Positions 36,906 through 44,670 of a DNA stretch of 64,000 bases are shown here, piece by piece. The position numbers and the translations under genes were made by a program. Below the pieces are notes generated by a model that saw only the letters and a list, made by a program, of their open reading frames with translations, was not told the origin of the DNA and made no database searches. Positions within the stretch are counted from its first letter, which is position 1. Every line of letters starts with the position of its first letter. The stretch is from assembly GCF_006442975.2 (NCBI RefSeq), contig NZ_CP083954.1, forward strand, positions 2,983,501 through 3,047,500. The letters are read 5' to 3'. The stretch is from Mesorhizobium sp. B2-1-1 (lineage in GTDB: Bacteria > Pseudomonadota > Alphaproteobacteria > Rhizobiales > Rhizobiaceae).

Positions 36906-37151
36906 TTATTCGACCAGAATGCGCGCTTCCCTCGCGGCTTCGACAAAAGCATCCCTGGCGGTATCGGCCGATACGCCGCCGTTCATGGCCTGCCGGCACG
37001 CCCGCAGCGCAGCCTTATGCTTGATGCTTCCCGCATCGCGCCAGTGATTGGTGAGAAGGTCGAGAGCTTGTTCGGCATTGGACAGATTTCGAACGTCGCC
37101 AGTAACGCCTGTGGAAACCGGGACTGCCTTGGAAAACCAGATGTTGTACAT
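36906..37151 (-). CDS. DUF982 domain protein
   Basis: This 81-residue protein has the DUF982 pattern found many times over in rhizobial genomes: a beta-rich start (WFSKAVPVSTGVTGDVR), the NAEQALDLLTNHWRDAG helix, and a C-terminal helix (DAFVEAAREARILVE). Function is unknown. It lies downstream of the MarR gene on the same strand with a 38-base gap and may be cotranscribed. Confidence 0.82.
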   Translation of the reverse strand: MYNIWFSKAVPVSTGVTGDVRNLSNAEQALDLLTNHWRDAGSIKHKAALRACRQAMNGGVSADTARDAFVEAAREARILVE

Positions 37152-37189
37152 GGCATAGCCTCCATTCAGCTAGGTTGCGAAACTTGTCT

Positions 37190-37636
37190 CTAGAGCGTGT
37201 CGCGGTCCTTTCGGGCGAGCACGCTCCTCAGCATGGGTTCGATGCGCGAAAGCTCGTCGAGATGCACGGCCGACAAGTCGGCGAGGCAGGCATCGGCCCG
37301 CTCGGTCAGTTGCAGCAGCACCTTGCGCTGGTCCTCCTTGTCCTGATCTCTGACGATCAGCCCGGCCTCGCACAGGCGGTTGACCAGTTCGACGGCGCTA
37401 TGATGGCGGATGCGCAAGCGTTCGGCGAGGTCGCCGATAGCTACCGGGCCTCCGCCGGGAAAACCCTTTATGGCGAGCAGTGCCTGATGTTGGCGCGGCG
37501 TCAGACCGGCGTCTTCGGCCTGTAGCTGGCTGAATTCCAGGAAGCGGCGGATCAGATAGCGGAACTCCGACAGCCGCTGGTAGTCGGCCTGGCTGATGGC
37601 GGGGCGGGGTTCTTTCGGATGCGACATATCAGACAT
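37190..37636 (-). CDS. MarR family transcriptional regulator
   Basis: This 148-residue winged-helix regulator has QAEDAGLTPRQHQALLAIKG near residue 40, the recognition region IGDLAERLRIRHHSAVELVNRL, and the wing RDQDKEDQRKVLLQLTERA with a break. An ATG three codons in (37627) is an alternative start. It diverges from the CLC gene. A perfect 15-bp palindrome at 37695-37709 in the shared promoter region is its likely operator. Confidence 0.9.
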   Translation of the reverse strand: MSDMSHPKEPRPAISQADYQRLSEFRYLIRRFLEFSQLQAEDAGLTPRQHQALLAIKGFPGGGPVAIGDLAERLRIRHHSAVELVNRLCEAGLIVRDQDKEDQRKVLLQLTERADACLADLSAVHLDELSRIEPMLRSVLARKDRDTL

Positions 37637-37694
37637 GTGTTGTCATTCCGGCCAAAGCTCAAACGATTTCGGGCCAGGCCCGCTTGAATATTTA

Positions 37695-37709
37695 TATCGT
37701 ATTACGATA
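37695..37709. promoter_or_regulatory. Likely MarR operator between marR and the CLC gene
   Basis: TATCGTA-T-TACGATA is a perfect palindrome with a one-base centre. It sits between a TTGAAT -35-like box (37684-37689) and a GATACA -10-like box (37706-37711) directed toward the CLC gene. A bound MarR dimer would block both divergent promoters. Confidence 0.65.
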
Positions 37710-37784
37710 CATAGCGGCCGGCAAAGCCGTTTTGACGGTTTGCCGATCCTCCAACAGCGACACGCCACGGAAAGCAGGCAGGCA

Positions 37785-39578
37785 ATGAAGACCGAACAGG
37801 GCAGTCCCGGACATCTGCGCGATTTCACCACCGACGCCAGGGTGTTGCTGATCGCGGGCATCGCGGTGGTGGTGGCGACGGCCGGGCTGTTTGCCGGCAT
37901 CATCCTGCTGAAATTGATCCGGCTCGCCACCAACGTCGCCTATTTCGGTCAATTCACGCTCGCCGATCTGAGGCTGGAGGACACGCCGCTTGGCTATGCC
38001 GCGGTCGCCGTGCCGGTGATCGGCGCACTCATTATCGGCCTGATGGCGCGCTACGGCAGCGAGAAAATCCGTGGCCACGGCATTCCCGAAGCGATCGAAG
38101 CGATCCTGCTCGGGCGCTCGCGACTGGACGCCAAGGTCGCAGTGCTGAAGCCGCTGTCGTCGGCGATCTCGATCGGCTCCGGTGGACCGTTCGGCGCCGA
38201 GGGCCCAATCATCATGACCGGCGGCGCCATCGGCTCGCTGATCGCGCAGATGCTGCCGGTCAGCGACAATGAGCGCAAGACGCTGCTGGTGGCGGGCGCC
38301 GCCGCGGGCATGACCACCGTGTTCGGAACGCCGATCGCCGCCATCATGCTGGCGGTGGAGCTGCTTCTGTTCGAATGGACGCCGCGCAGCTTCATTCCGG
38401 TGGCGGTGGCTGCCATCGTGGCGGAGGTCGAGCGCACCATGCTGCACATGCCGGGACCGATCTTTCCGTTTCAGGGCGGCATGGCGATTTCCTTTGCCGG
38501 TCTTGGCGGTTGGGTCCTGATCGGTATTGCGGCCGGCCTCCTGTCTGCCTTGCTGACGCAGATGGTCTATGCCTGCGAGGACGGTTTCCAGAAACTGCCG
38601 ATCCACTGGATGTGGTGGCCGATGCTCGGCGGCCTCGTCGTCGGCATTGGCGGCCTGATCGAGCCGCAGGCGCTCGGCGTCGGCTACGACAACATATCCA
38701 ACATGCTGGACGGCCGCACGATTGCGACGGCAGCACTCCTGTTGTTGGTGGTGAAAGCGGTCATCTGGTCGGTGGCGCTGGGCTCGGGAACGTCGGGCGG
38801 CGTGCTGGCGCCACTGCTGATCATGGGCGGCGCGATGGGCGCGGTGCTCGCCGGCTTCCTGCCGGCGGCCGATCCCGGCTTCTGGGCGCTGCTGGCGATG
38901 GCGGCGACCATGGGCGGCACGATGCGCGCGCCGCTGACGGCGACCTTCTTCGCGGTCGAATTGACCGGCAACACGCATGTGCTGGTGCCGCTGATCGCGG
39001 CCTGCGCCGCCGCCCATGCGGTGACGGTGCTTTTGATGAAACGTTCCATCCTGACCGAGAAGATCGCCAGGCGAGGGCATCATCTGGTGCGCGAATACCG
39101 GGTCGATCCGTTCGCGCTGACCAGGGTGCATGAAGTGATGACCACGCAGGTCCAGAGCGTGCCGGCGACGATGACGCTGCATGGCGCAGCGGCATTCCTG
39201 ACTGCGCCGGAGACGCGTCATCCGAGCTTCCCGGTCATTGACGGCAACAGGCAGGTGCTCGGCCTCATCGATCCACCGGCGATTCTGCGCTGGCGGCGTG
39301 CCGGCAAGCACCGGACGACGACGCTCGGCGACTTGCTGGCCGGCAGCAAGGTGACGCTTGCCTATCCCGATGAATATCTGGAAGGCCTGTCGGACAAGCT
39401 CCTGACGGCCAACGTGTCGCATCTGCCGGTCGTGGCACGCGACGACGGAACGCTGGTCGGTTACGTCGGCTGGAAGGACCTGATGCGCGTCAGATCCAGG
39501 AAGCAGGCGGAAGAGCGCGATCGCACGGCCCTGCTGGGGTTCGGCACCCGCCGCGGGAAACAGGAAGGCACTGCCTGA
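37785..39578 (+). CDS. CLC family chloride channel/transporter with CBS domains
   Basis: This 597-residue protein has about ten to twelve membrane helices. The selectivity-filter motif reads GHGIPEAIEAIL (His in place of the Ser of E. coli GSGIP) near residue 99. The gating-Glu motif GAEGPI is near residue 140, and the GxFxP equivalent reads GTSGGVLAPLL. The residue aligning with the E. coli proton Glu203 appears to be Leu in MLAVELLLFEW, so coupling to protons may be altered; this alignment was made by eye. Two C-terminal CBS domains follow (from about 445). It is divergent from marR, which probably regulates it. Confidence 0.9.
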   Translation: MKTEQGSPGHLRDFTTDARVLLIAGIAVVVATAGLFAGIILLKLIRLATNVAYFGQFTLADLRLEDTPLGYAAVAVPVIGALIIGLMARYGSEKIRGHGIPEAIEAILLGRSRLDAKVAVLKPLSSAISIGSGGPFGAEGPIIMTGGAIGSLIAQMLPVSDNERKTLLVAGAAAGMTTVFGTPIAAIMLAVELLLFEWTPRSFIPVAVAAIVAEVERTMLHMPGPIFPFQGGMAISFAGLGGWVLIGIAAGLLSALLTQMVYACEDGFQKLPIHWMWWPMLGGLVVGIGGLIEPQALGVGYDNISNMLDGRTIATAALLLLVVKAVIWSVALGSGTSGGVLAPLLIMGGAMGAVLAGFLPAADPGFWALLAMAATMGGTMRAPLTATFFAVELTGNTHVLVPLIAACAAAHAVTVLLMKRSILTEKIARRGHHLVREYRVDPFALTRVHEVMTTQVQSVPATMTLHGAAAFLTAPETRHPSFPVIDGNRQVLGLIDPPAILRWRRAGKHRTTTLGDLLAGSKVTLAYPDEYLEGLSDKLLTANVSHLPVVARDDGTLVGYVGWKDLMRVRSRKQAEERDRTALLGFGTRRGKQEGTA

Positions 39579-39590
39579 CGGAGCCAGGCG

Positions 39591-39812
39591 TCAGGCGCGG
39601 CCGCGCTTCGCCCAGGCCAGTACATGGATCCGGAGCGCCGAGGACAGATTGGTGTCACGCGGCCGGTTTTCGTCGACTTCCGCGACCAGCGCGGCAAGGG
39701 TCAGATTGCGCGCGGCGGCGATGGCGACAAGGTCGTCAAAAAACGGCTTTTCGAGCGAATAGCTGGTGCGGTGGCCACGGATCGTCACCGAGCGTTTTTC
39801 GACCGGGCTCAC
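39591..39812 (-). CDS. Ribbon-helix-helix domain protein (RHH_4)
   Basis: This small protein of about 73 residues reads SPVEKRSVTIRGHRTSYSLE, then FFDDLVAIAAARNLTLAALV and an RDTNLSSALRIHVLAWAK helix. This is the RHH_4 pattern of small alphaproteobacterial proteins. I place the start at a GTG at 39812, overlapping the end of the DUF4169 gene, as no ATG is available. It is the third gene of the sspB-DUF4169-RHH run. Function is not established; DNA binding is inferred from the fold. Confidence 0.8.
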   Translation of the reverse strand: MSPVEKRSVTIRGHRTSYSLEKPFFDDLVAIAAARNLTLAALVAEVDENRPRDTNLSSALRIHVLAWAKRGRA

Positions 39813-39819
39813 CTGGAGC

Positions 39820-40017
39820 TCATTTGGGGTCCGGATCGGGCGACGGTTGACGCCGATGGCCCGCGACGAAGAACTCGGCCTTTTCGGCAACCAGGCGGTC
39901 GCGTTCCTTCTCTGCCCCGGAGCGGCCGTACAGGGCGCGGTTCTGGCTGGCCGTGCGTTCCTTCTCCAGCCTTGCCTTCTGCTTGCGAGCCTGGCGCAGA
40001 TTGACGATGTCGGCCAT
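39820..40017 (-). CDS. DUF4169 family small protein
   Basis: This 65-residue highly basic protein starts ADIVNLRQARKQKARLEKE, the hallmark of DUF4169, and ends with a GHRRQPSPDPD tail. It is helical and without a membrane segment. Function is unknown. It lies 18 bases downstream of sspB and overlaps the next gene's start, so it belongs to the same operon. Confidence 0.85.
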   Translation of the reverse strand: MADIVNLRQARKQKARLEKERTASQNRALYGRSGAEKERDRLVAEKAEFFVAGHRRQPSPDPDPK

Positions 40018-40035
40018 GACGCGCGACCCGAAGGC

Positions 40036-40569
40036 TTATTTCTTGCGGAAGGCGTCGAGCGAGACGACTTCGGCGCCCTTGGCGGCATCGGCATCGGCCG
40101 CCTTCTTCTCGGGTTCGGCGGCCTTCTTCTCCGCCTTCGGCTTTTTCTCGGAGACGATGGCGAGCGGTTCGGACGCCGGCTGGGAAGCTGGTTCGTCATC
40201 TGACTGGCCTTCGGTCTTGACGTCGAATTCGAGTTCGAAGTTAACCGACGGATCGTAGAAGCCGCGCACCGCCGAGAACGGGATTTCGAGTTTTTCCGGC
40301 ACGTCCGAGAAGGAGAGCCCGACCTCGAAACCGGTCTCGGTGACCTTCAGGTCCCAATACTGGAACTGGATGACGATGGTCATCTGCTCCGGATAGCGCT
40401 CGCGCAGCCGCGAAGACACGCGCACGCCCGGCGCGCCGGTCAGGAAGGTGATGAAGAAATGATGGTTGCCGGGGAGGCCGGTGCGCGCGACCTCGGCCAG
40501 GACCTTGCGCATGACGCCGCGCAACGCCTCCTGGGCCAGAATGTCATAGCGGATGTGGTCGTCGGCCAT
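40036..40569 (-). CDS. sspB: SspB-type ClpXP adaptor protein
   Basis: This 177-residue protein has the alphaproteobacterial SspB fold domain: IRYDILAQEALRGVMRKVL near residue 6, GNHHFFITFLTGAPGV near residue 34 and YPEQMTIVIQFQYWDLKV near residue 59. A long acidic/Lys-Ala-rich linker and a short C-terminal ClpX-docking tail (VVSLDAFRKK) follow. SspB delivers ssrA-tagged peptides to ClpXP. The tmRNA gene that makes the tag lies 3 kb away in this window. The linker is low-complexity (EKKAAEPEKKAADADAAK). Confidence 0.92.
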   Translation of the reverse strand: MADDHIRYDILAQEALRGVMRKVLAEVARTGLPGNHHFFITFLTGAPGVRVSSRLRERYPEQMTIVIQFQYWDLKVTETGFEVGLSFSDVPEKLEIPFSAVRGFYDPSVNFELEFDVKTEGQSDDEPASQPASEPLAIVSEKKPKAEKKAAEPEKKAADADAAKGAEVVSLDAFRKK

Positions 40570-40714
40570 GTGGCGGTCGGGTTCCGTTGAATCGTCCGCA
40601 TAGCTGTAATCAAGCTTGAGCGCGGCGTAAACCGCATATAGACCGCCGCCGCGAGGAAGCGAGGACGATTGCCGAGATTTGATCGCGGAAGCCGGCTTGC
40701 GTCACCCGCAAATG

Positions 40715-41404
40715 TCACGCGTTGGCAAGCGCGGCGTGTTTCTTGACGCCGGTCGGGGAGGGGCGCTTGCCGAAAGCGCGCAGGAAGGTGCGCACGCCAT
40801 TTGTCGCCGATTGCACGACCTCGTCCTCGGCCGGGGTGCCGCCGAGCATGAAGGTCGTCTGCAATTCAGCATTGACGAGGCCGAGGAACTGCCGCGCCGC
40901 GACGTCGGGGTCGTCGATCGCGAGGTAACCGCCATAGGCAAGGCGGGCGAAGCGGGCGGCGATTGCCGGCCATGTCCTGCCAGGACCCTGTTCGCGCCAT
41001 TCGGCGAACAGTTCGGGGTAGCGCTCGCCTTCGGTCTGGATCAGCTTGCGCAGGAATTTTCCGTCGCGGTTGCAGATGCAGTTCTGGTTCAGGCGCACGG
41101 CAAAGCCGATCAGATCCGCTTCCAGATCCCTCGGCTGGTCCGGGAACGTGGCGATGGTGGCGAAGATGCCGGCATTGCAGCGCTCGGTGAGATCGCGGAC
41201 TACGGCGATGAAGAGCTTTTCCTTGTCGCCATGGTGGTTGTAGACGGTCTGGCGCGAGACACCCGCCTCGGCGGCGATCAGGTCGATATTGGCGCCGGCA
41301 AAGCCCTCGCGGCAGAACACGGAAGCGGCTGCGTCGACCACCGAGATGCGCTTGGCCTCGTGGCTGCGTGGCGGGAAACTGTCAGGAGAAACACCCGGTC
41401 TCAT
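40715..41404 (-). CDS. TetR/AcrR family repressor
   Basis: This 229-residue regulator has an N-terminal helix-turn-helix (DAAASVFCREGFAGANIDLI then EAGVSRQTVYNHHGDKEKLF, residues about 24-64) and a C-terminal ligand domain. It is divergent from a Bcr/CflA-type MFS exporter. A 20-bp interrupted palindrome at 41432-41451 lies 27 bases before its start and overlaps the exporter's promoter. It is therefore a likely local repressor released by an exported drug or metabolite. Confidence 0.92.
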   Translation of the reverse strand: MRPGVSPDSFPPRSHEAKRISVVDAAASVFCREGFAGANIDLIAAEAGVSRQTVYNHHGDKEKLFIAVVRDLTERCNAGIFATIATFPDQPRDLEADLIGFAVRLNQNCICNRDGKFLRKLIQTEGERYPELFAEWREQGPGRTWPAIAARFARLAYGGYLAIDDPDVAARQFLGLVNAELQTTFMLGGTPAEDEVVQSATNGVRTFLRAFGKRPSPTGVKKHAALANA

Positions 41405-41431
41405 GAAAATCTATATAGAGGTGATTGACGA

Positions 41432-41451
41432 TTTAGACAAGACTGTCTAAA
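41432..41451. promoter_or_regulatory. Likely TetR operator over the MFS promoter
   Basis: TTTAGACA-AGAC-TGTCTAAA has perfect 8-bp arms around a 4-bp centre. On the plus strand it falls between TTGACG (-35, 41425-41430) and TAAATT (-10-like, 41448-41453, 17-bp spacing). Binding here would block transcription of the exporter and probably of tetR. Confidence 0.75.
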
Positions 41452-41590
41452 TTTGTGGACACGCTATAAGGGGTTCACCTCTGGACAGGCGAACAATTCG
41501 CTCTCGGAGAGTCGGAATCCCACGGGATCGAACGTCCTGGGGTCAGACGTCGCCTTGCGGCGGCAACCAGATTCGAAAGAAGCCAACATC

Positions 41591-42796
41591 ATGAGTCCCA
41601 AATTCCTCCGCATCGCGGTCGTGCTCGGCCTGTTGTCCGCCATCGGGCCCTTCGCCATCGATATGTATCTGCCCGCATTGCCCTCGATCGGCGCGGATCT
41701 CAACGCCGGCACCGCAGCCGTGCAGATGAGCCTTTTGATCTTCTTCCTGTCGATGGGCTTCGGCCAGATCGTCGTCGGGCCGATCTCCGATATGGTCGGA
41801 CGCAAGCTGCCGCTCTATGGCGGTCTTGCGCTGTTCATGGTCGGCGGCGTCGGTTCGGCATTGGCGCCGACCATCGAATGGCTGATCGCCTTCCGTTTCC
41901 TGCAGGGCCTTGGCGCCAGCGCCGGCATGGCCATTCCGCGCGCGATCGTGCGCGACCTGCACACTGGCAACGAAGCCGCCAAGCTGATGTCGTTGCTGAT
42001 GCTGGTGTTCTCGGTATCGCCGATCCTGGCGCCGCTGACCGGCAGCCAGATCATCGAGAGTTTCGGCTGGCGCGCCGTGTTCTGGACCGTCACGGCCGCA
42101 GCGGTGCTGGCAACCATCCTGCTCGCGACCTCGCTCAAGGAGACGCGGCCGGCTGAAGAACGCGCCGGTTCTTCCTTTGGCACCGCCCTTTCAGGCTACC
42201 GTTTCCTGATGGGGGACCGCAATTTCCTCGGCCTGGTGGCGATCGCGGGCTTCGGCATTGCGAGCTTCTTCGTCTATCTGTCGAGCTCGTCCTTCATCCT
42301 GATCGACCATTACGGCCTGTCGCCTTCGGTCTATAGCGTGTTCTTCTCGATCAATGCCGTCGCCTTCATCGGCATGTCGCAGCTCACCGGCCTGCTTTCC
42401 GAGCGTTTCGGGCTCAAGCGGGTGGTGTGGGTGGCGGTGACCGGCTACGCCACGACGATGGTGGCACTGTTCGCTGTCATGGCTTCCGGTGTGGACCGGC
42501 TGGATGTGATGGCGGCGCTGCTGTTCGTCGGCTATGGCTTTCTCGGCCTGGTCATTCCGACCACCTCGGTATTGGCCATGGAGGAGCATGGCGAGATCGC
42601 GGGCACGGCTTCGGCGCTGATGGGCACGCTGCACTTCGCCATCGGTGCGCTCGCCATGGGTGTCGCGGGCATCTTTTTCGACGGCACGCCGTTGCCGATG
42701 GTCGCCGGCATCACGCTCTGCGCGGTGATCTCCTTCACCCTGGCCAAGATCACGCTCGGCCGTTCGCGCGAGGCTGTCGAAGCGCCGGCGGAGTAG
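41591..42796 (+). CDS. Bcr/CflA family MFS multidrug exporter
   Basis: This 401-residue transporter has about twelve membrane helices. The Bcr/CflA (DHA1) signature is visible: FAIDMYLPALPSIGADL near residue 21, GPISDMVGRKLPLYGG near residue 60, and RFLQGLGASAGMAIPRAIVR near residue 100. It would export drugs such as bicyclomycin- or chloramphenicol-like compounds by proton antiport; the real substrate is unknown. It is divergent from tetR with an operator between. An intrinsic terminator follows at 42838-42861. Confidence 0.92.
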   Translation: MSPKFLRIAVVLGLLSAIGPFAIDMYLPALPSIGADLNAGTAAVQMSLLIFFLSMGFGQIVVGPISDMVGRKLPLYGGLALFMVGGVGSALAPTIEWLIAFRFLQGLGASAGMAIPRAIVRDLHTGNEAAKLMSLLMLVFSVSPILAPLTGSQIIESFGWRAVFWTVTAAAVLATILLATSLKETRPAEERAGSSFGTALSGYRFLMGDRNFLGLVAIAGFGIASFFVYLSSSSFILIDHYGLSPSVYSVFFSINAVAFIGMSQLTGLLSERFGLKRVVWVAVTGYATTMVALFAVMASGVDRLDVMAALLFVGYGFLGLVIPTTSVLAMEEHGEIAGTASALMGTLHFAIGALAMGVAGIFFDGTPLPMVAGITLCAVISFTLAKITLGRSREAVEAPAE

Positions 42797-42808
42797 GCAA
42801 TCGCCAAT

Positions 42809-42844
42809 AAATTGAAAGAGGCCGGGAAATTGAAAGAGGCCGGG
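42809..42844 (+). repeat. Perfect 18-bp tandem duplication next to a terminator
   Basis: AAATTGAAAGAGGCCGGG occurs twice back to back (42809-42826 and 42827-42844). The second copy forms the left arm of the terminator hairpin. This looks like a recent slippage or duplication event. Confidence 0.85.
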
Positions 42845-42861
42845 GCGATCCCGGCCTTTTT
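42838..42861 (+). terminator. Intrinsic terminator of the Bcr-type MFS gene
   Basis: A perfect 7-bp stem GGCCGGG/CCCGGCC with a GCGAT loop is followed by TTTTT. It ends the MFS transcript 41 bases after its stop and abuts the end of the convergent ATPase gene. Confidence 0.85.
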
Positions 42862-43412
42862 CATGCCAATCCCGTTTCGTCCAGCATGAAGCGCAGCCGT
42901 GTCTCGACAGGCGCCAGGGGCAGCCGTACCAGTTCATAACCGAGTTCGGCATAGACGCCGACCAGCGCGTGACAGGTACGCTCGGCTTCGTCGAGCGTTT
43001 GCTTGCGTTCTTCATCCTGCGTGAAGATTTCGGGCCAAGGCGGGGCAACGAAGACACGAGGGTTGTAGCGGCAACGCTTCGCTGCGATGCCGACGTGATC
43101 GGGCACCGGCAGACCGCTGAGGCGGAGATAGCCCAGCGTGTCGGGCACGCCACGATCGAGGAAGACCGGTCCTTCCTGTTCGATCGCGGCTTGGTACGAG
43201 CGCATCTCCCAGGACAGCATCAATTCGGCAAACAATGCGCGATCGCTCCAAGGCAAAGCGGAGCCGCCAATGGCGGACTGGTCGCGAATGATGCCGCGTC
43301 CGGCCTCGACCGAGGTGGCGAACCCTGCACGGCGCAAGGCTTCGATCAGTGCGGTCTTGCCGGAGCCCGGACCGCCGGTCAGCACGAAGAATCGGTCGGA
43401 ATTGTTTTGCAT
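42861..43412 (-). CDS. P-loop AAA family ATPase (AAA_28-like)
   Basis: This 183-residue protein starts with a Walker A motif, FFVLTGGPGSGKTALIEAL (residues 8-26). It also has VFLDRGVPDTLGYLRLSG (Walker B-like, residues about 82-99) and an RYNPRVFVAPPW segment. This is the pattern of AAA_28 proteins, small predicted kinases/ATPases of uncertain function. It ends next to a terminator and is transcribed in the same direction as the tmRNA gene upstream of it. The ribosome site before the ATG is weak. Confidence 0.82.
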   Translation of the reverse strand: MQNNSDRFFVLTGGPGSGKTALIEALRRAGFATSVEAGRGIIRDQSAIGGSALPWSDRALFAELMLSWEMRSYQAAIEQEGPVFLDRGVPDTLGYLRLSGLPVPDHVGIAAKRCRYNPRVFVAPPWPEIFTQDEERKQTLDEAERTCHALVGVYAELGYELVRLPLAPVETRLRFMLDETGLA

Positions 43413-43539
43413 TTTTTACCCATGTCGAAGGAGGCACGCGGCTCCACTGCGTCGCCTCCCATGGGCCGACCGAAGTCTAGCCGGCGCGAGCGTGCCGTTG
43501 CGCGTGATGCCGATGAAAAGGGGGAGAAGTGGAGGTTTC

Positions 43540-43865
43540 TGTTGCCAGGTACCTCCGAACCCCGCCTAGAAGTGCGAACCCCTAGGGCTTGATTTGAAGC
43601 TATCGCACTGCATTAAGCAGCGAGACGTGCTTCCGCATAGTTGTCGTTGGCAACTATAAGTTTAGCCCGATGACGGTGGTACAATGCCGGGCAAAAGTAC
43701 GATCTTTACACCTTCGTCGATCCTATTTCGCCCCCAGCAAAAGCCGCTCCGTCTTCCAGAGCGGTTTTTGGTGGAGGCGCCGGGTACCGCCCCCGGGTCC
43801 GAACGGCTTATTTCATCGCCAGTTTATCGCCATAGTCGGTCAAGCCGACGAAGCGAATATAGGGG
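43540..43865 (-). ncRNA. ssrA: tmRNA, circularly permuted two-piece form (ssrA)
   Basis: Read on the minus strand, the acceptor piece comes first and ends in GCGCCTCCACCA, with the final CCA at 43771-43769. Its T-arm-like segment is GTTCGGACCCGGGGGCGGTA. A 33-base intervening hairpin (43768-43736, stem CCGCTC/GAGCGG) is followed by the coding piece, starting GGGGGCGAAATAGGATCGAC at 43735. The tag frame at 43651-43613 encodes ANDNYAEARLAA and ends in TAA. This gene order (acceptor before coding) is the alphaproteobacterial permuted tmRNA. It rescues stalled ribosomes and tags proteins for ClpXP. The outer ends are approximate by about 20 bases. On the minus strand a TTGACA box lies upstream at 43913-43908. 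Confidence 0.93.
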
Positions 43866-44055
43866 TCCATCGCCAGAAATGAAAGACCGCAATGTGCTTT
43901 GTCCCTGTGTCAAAATGCGACGCGGCAGGGTTGACTTGGGAACGGTCTCAACCGAAGCTTTGCCGCGGTGAGGAGTTACCGACCGAGCGCACGAGTTGCG
44001 GAGCGCGCCACAGCCCTCATCGACCGGATCCGTGGCGCCGACGAGGGGAATTTTG
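43866..44055. other. Divergent promoter region of ssrA and the DUF2853 gene
   Basis: This region lies between the tmRNA gene (minus) and the DUF2853 gene (plus). It contains a perfect TTGACA on the minus strand (43913-43908) that could be the ssrA -35 box, and a TTGACT on the plus strand near 43931. I do not see a convincing -10 for either. No open frame here is supported. Confidence 0.45.
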
Positions 44056-44367
44056 ATGGCCGACTATCTTGCAGACGTGAAGAAATACGACGCCGCGGCG
44101 AGTGCGGAAATTGTTGAGAAGATCGTCAAGCATCTGGGCATCGCGCTCAGGAACCGCGACTCCTCGCTGGTGTCCTGCACCGATCCCAAAGAACTCGAGC
44201 GCGTCCGGGAAAACTGGGTCGGCAAGAAGCTCGGCGTCGCCGATGCGGCGAAGGCAGATGCTGCGATCGAGAAGACCTGCAAGGCGATGGCCGCAGACAA
44301 CACCAAGAATCGAGTGACTTTTTACTACCTCGTTGCCAAGGACCTGGGAAAGCTCGGTTCGCTCTGA
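44056..44367 (+). CDS. DUF2853 family protein
   Basis: This 103-residue soluble protein matches DUF2853 (start ADYLADVKKYDAAASAEIVE, then HLGIALRNRDSSLVSCTDP and a helical end FYYLVAKDLGKLGSL). It is a small helical protein of unknown function, structurally known only as a domain. The ATG at 44056 is preceded by GAGGGGAA at five bases. Confidence 0.88.
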   Translation: MADYLADVKKYDAAASAEIVEKIVKHLGIALRNRDSSLVSCTDPKELERVRENWVGKKLGVADAAKADAAIEKTCKAMAADNTKNRVTFYYLVAKDLGKLGSL

Positions 44368-44670
44368 GAATTCCGTGCTCGCGCGGTTGCTGAGGCGCGC
44401 CGCTGGTTTGTAACGGGCACGGCTTGTGCTGCCCCTCATCTGGCTGCCGCCATCTTCTCCCCGTATAGAGACGGGGAGAGGAATGCTGTCACCGATGGTT
44501 TCGCCAATTGCCGGCGTTGCAAGACGGACACCGAGGCTGCGGCCAGTTTGCTTGGATGTCGGCGCAGACGCCGAAACAGTGATGAGGCAAGCGTCGCCTG
44601 CGCCGTTTTGATGTGTTCGGCCGCCTGTCTAGCAGCTATAATGCTCGCACAATCGAATCGAGCCGAACCG
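44368..44670. other. Intergenic region before thyA (303 bp)
   Basis: The left part holds an interspersed repeat element (see 44429-44483). The right part holds the thyA promoter: a perfect TATAAT lies at 44637-44642, about 30 bases before the ATG, with only a weak TGTTCG -35 at 44614-44619. No gene is seen. Confidence 0.6.
44429..44483. repeat. Rhizobial intergenic palindromic element fragment
   Basis: The stretch CCCCTCATCTGGCTGCCGCC followed by a hairpin CTCCCCGT-ATAGAG-ACGGGGAG (44457-44478) matches the style of the RIME-like elements scattered through rhizobial intergenic DNA. Only one copy is in this window, so its repeat nature rests on recognition. Confidence 0.6.

Noticed and set aside
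43670..43971. Short plus-strand open frames between the ATPase and DUF2853 genes
   Set aside because: They lie over the tmRNA gene on the other strand, whose tag, CCA end and 5' motif are all present.
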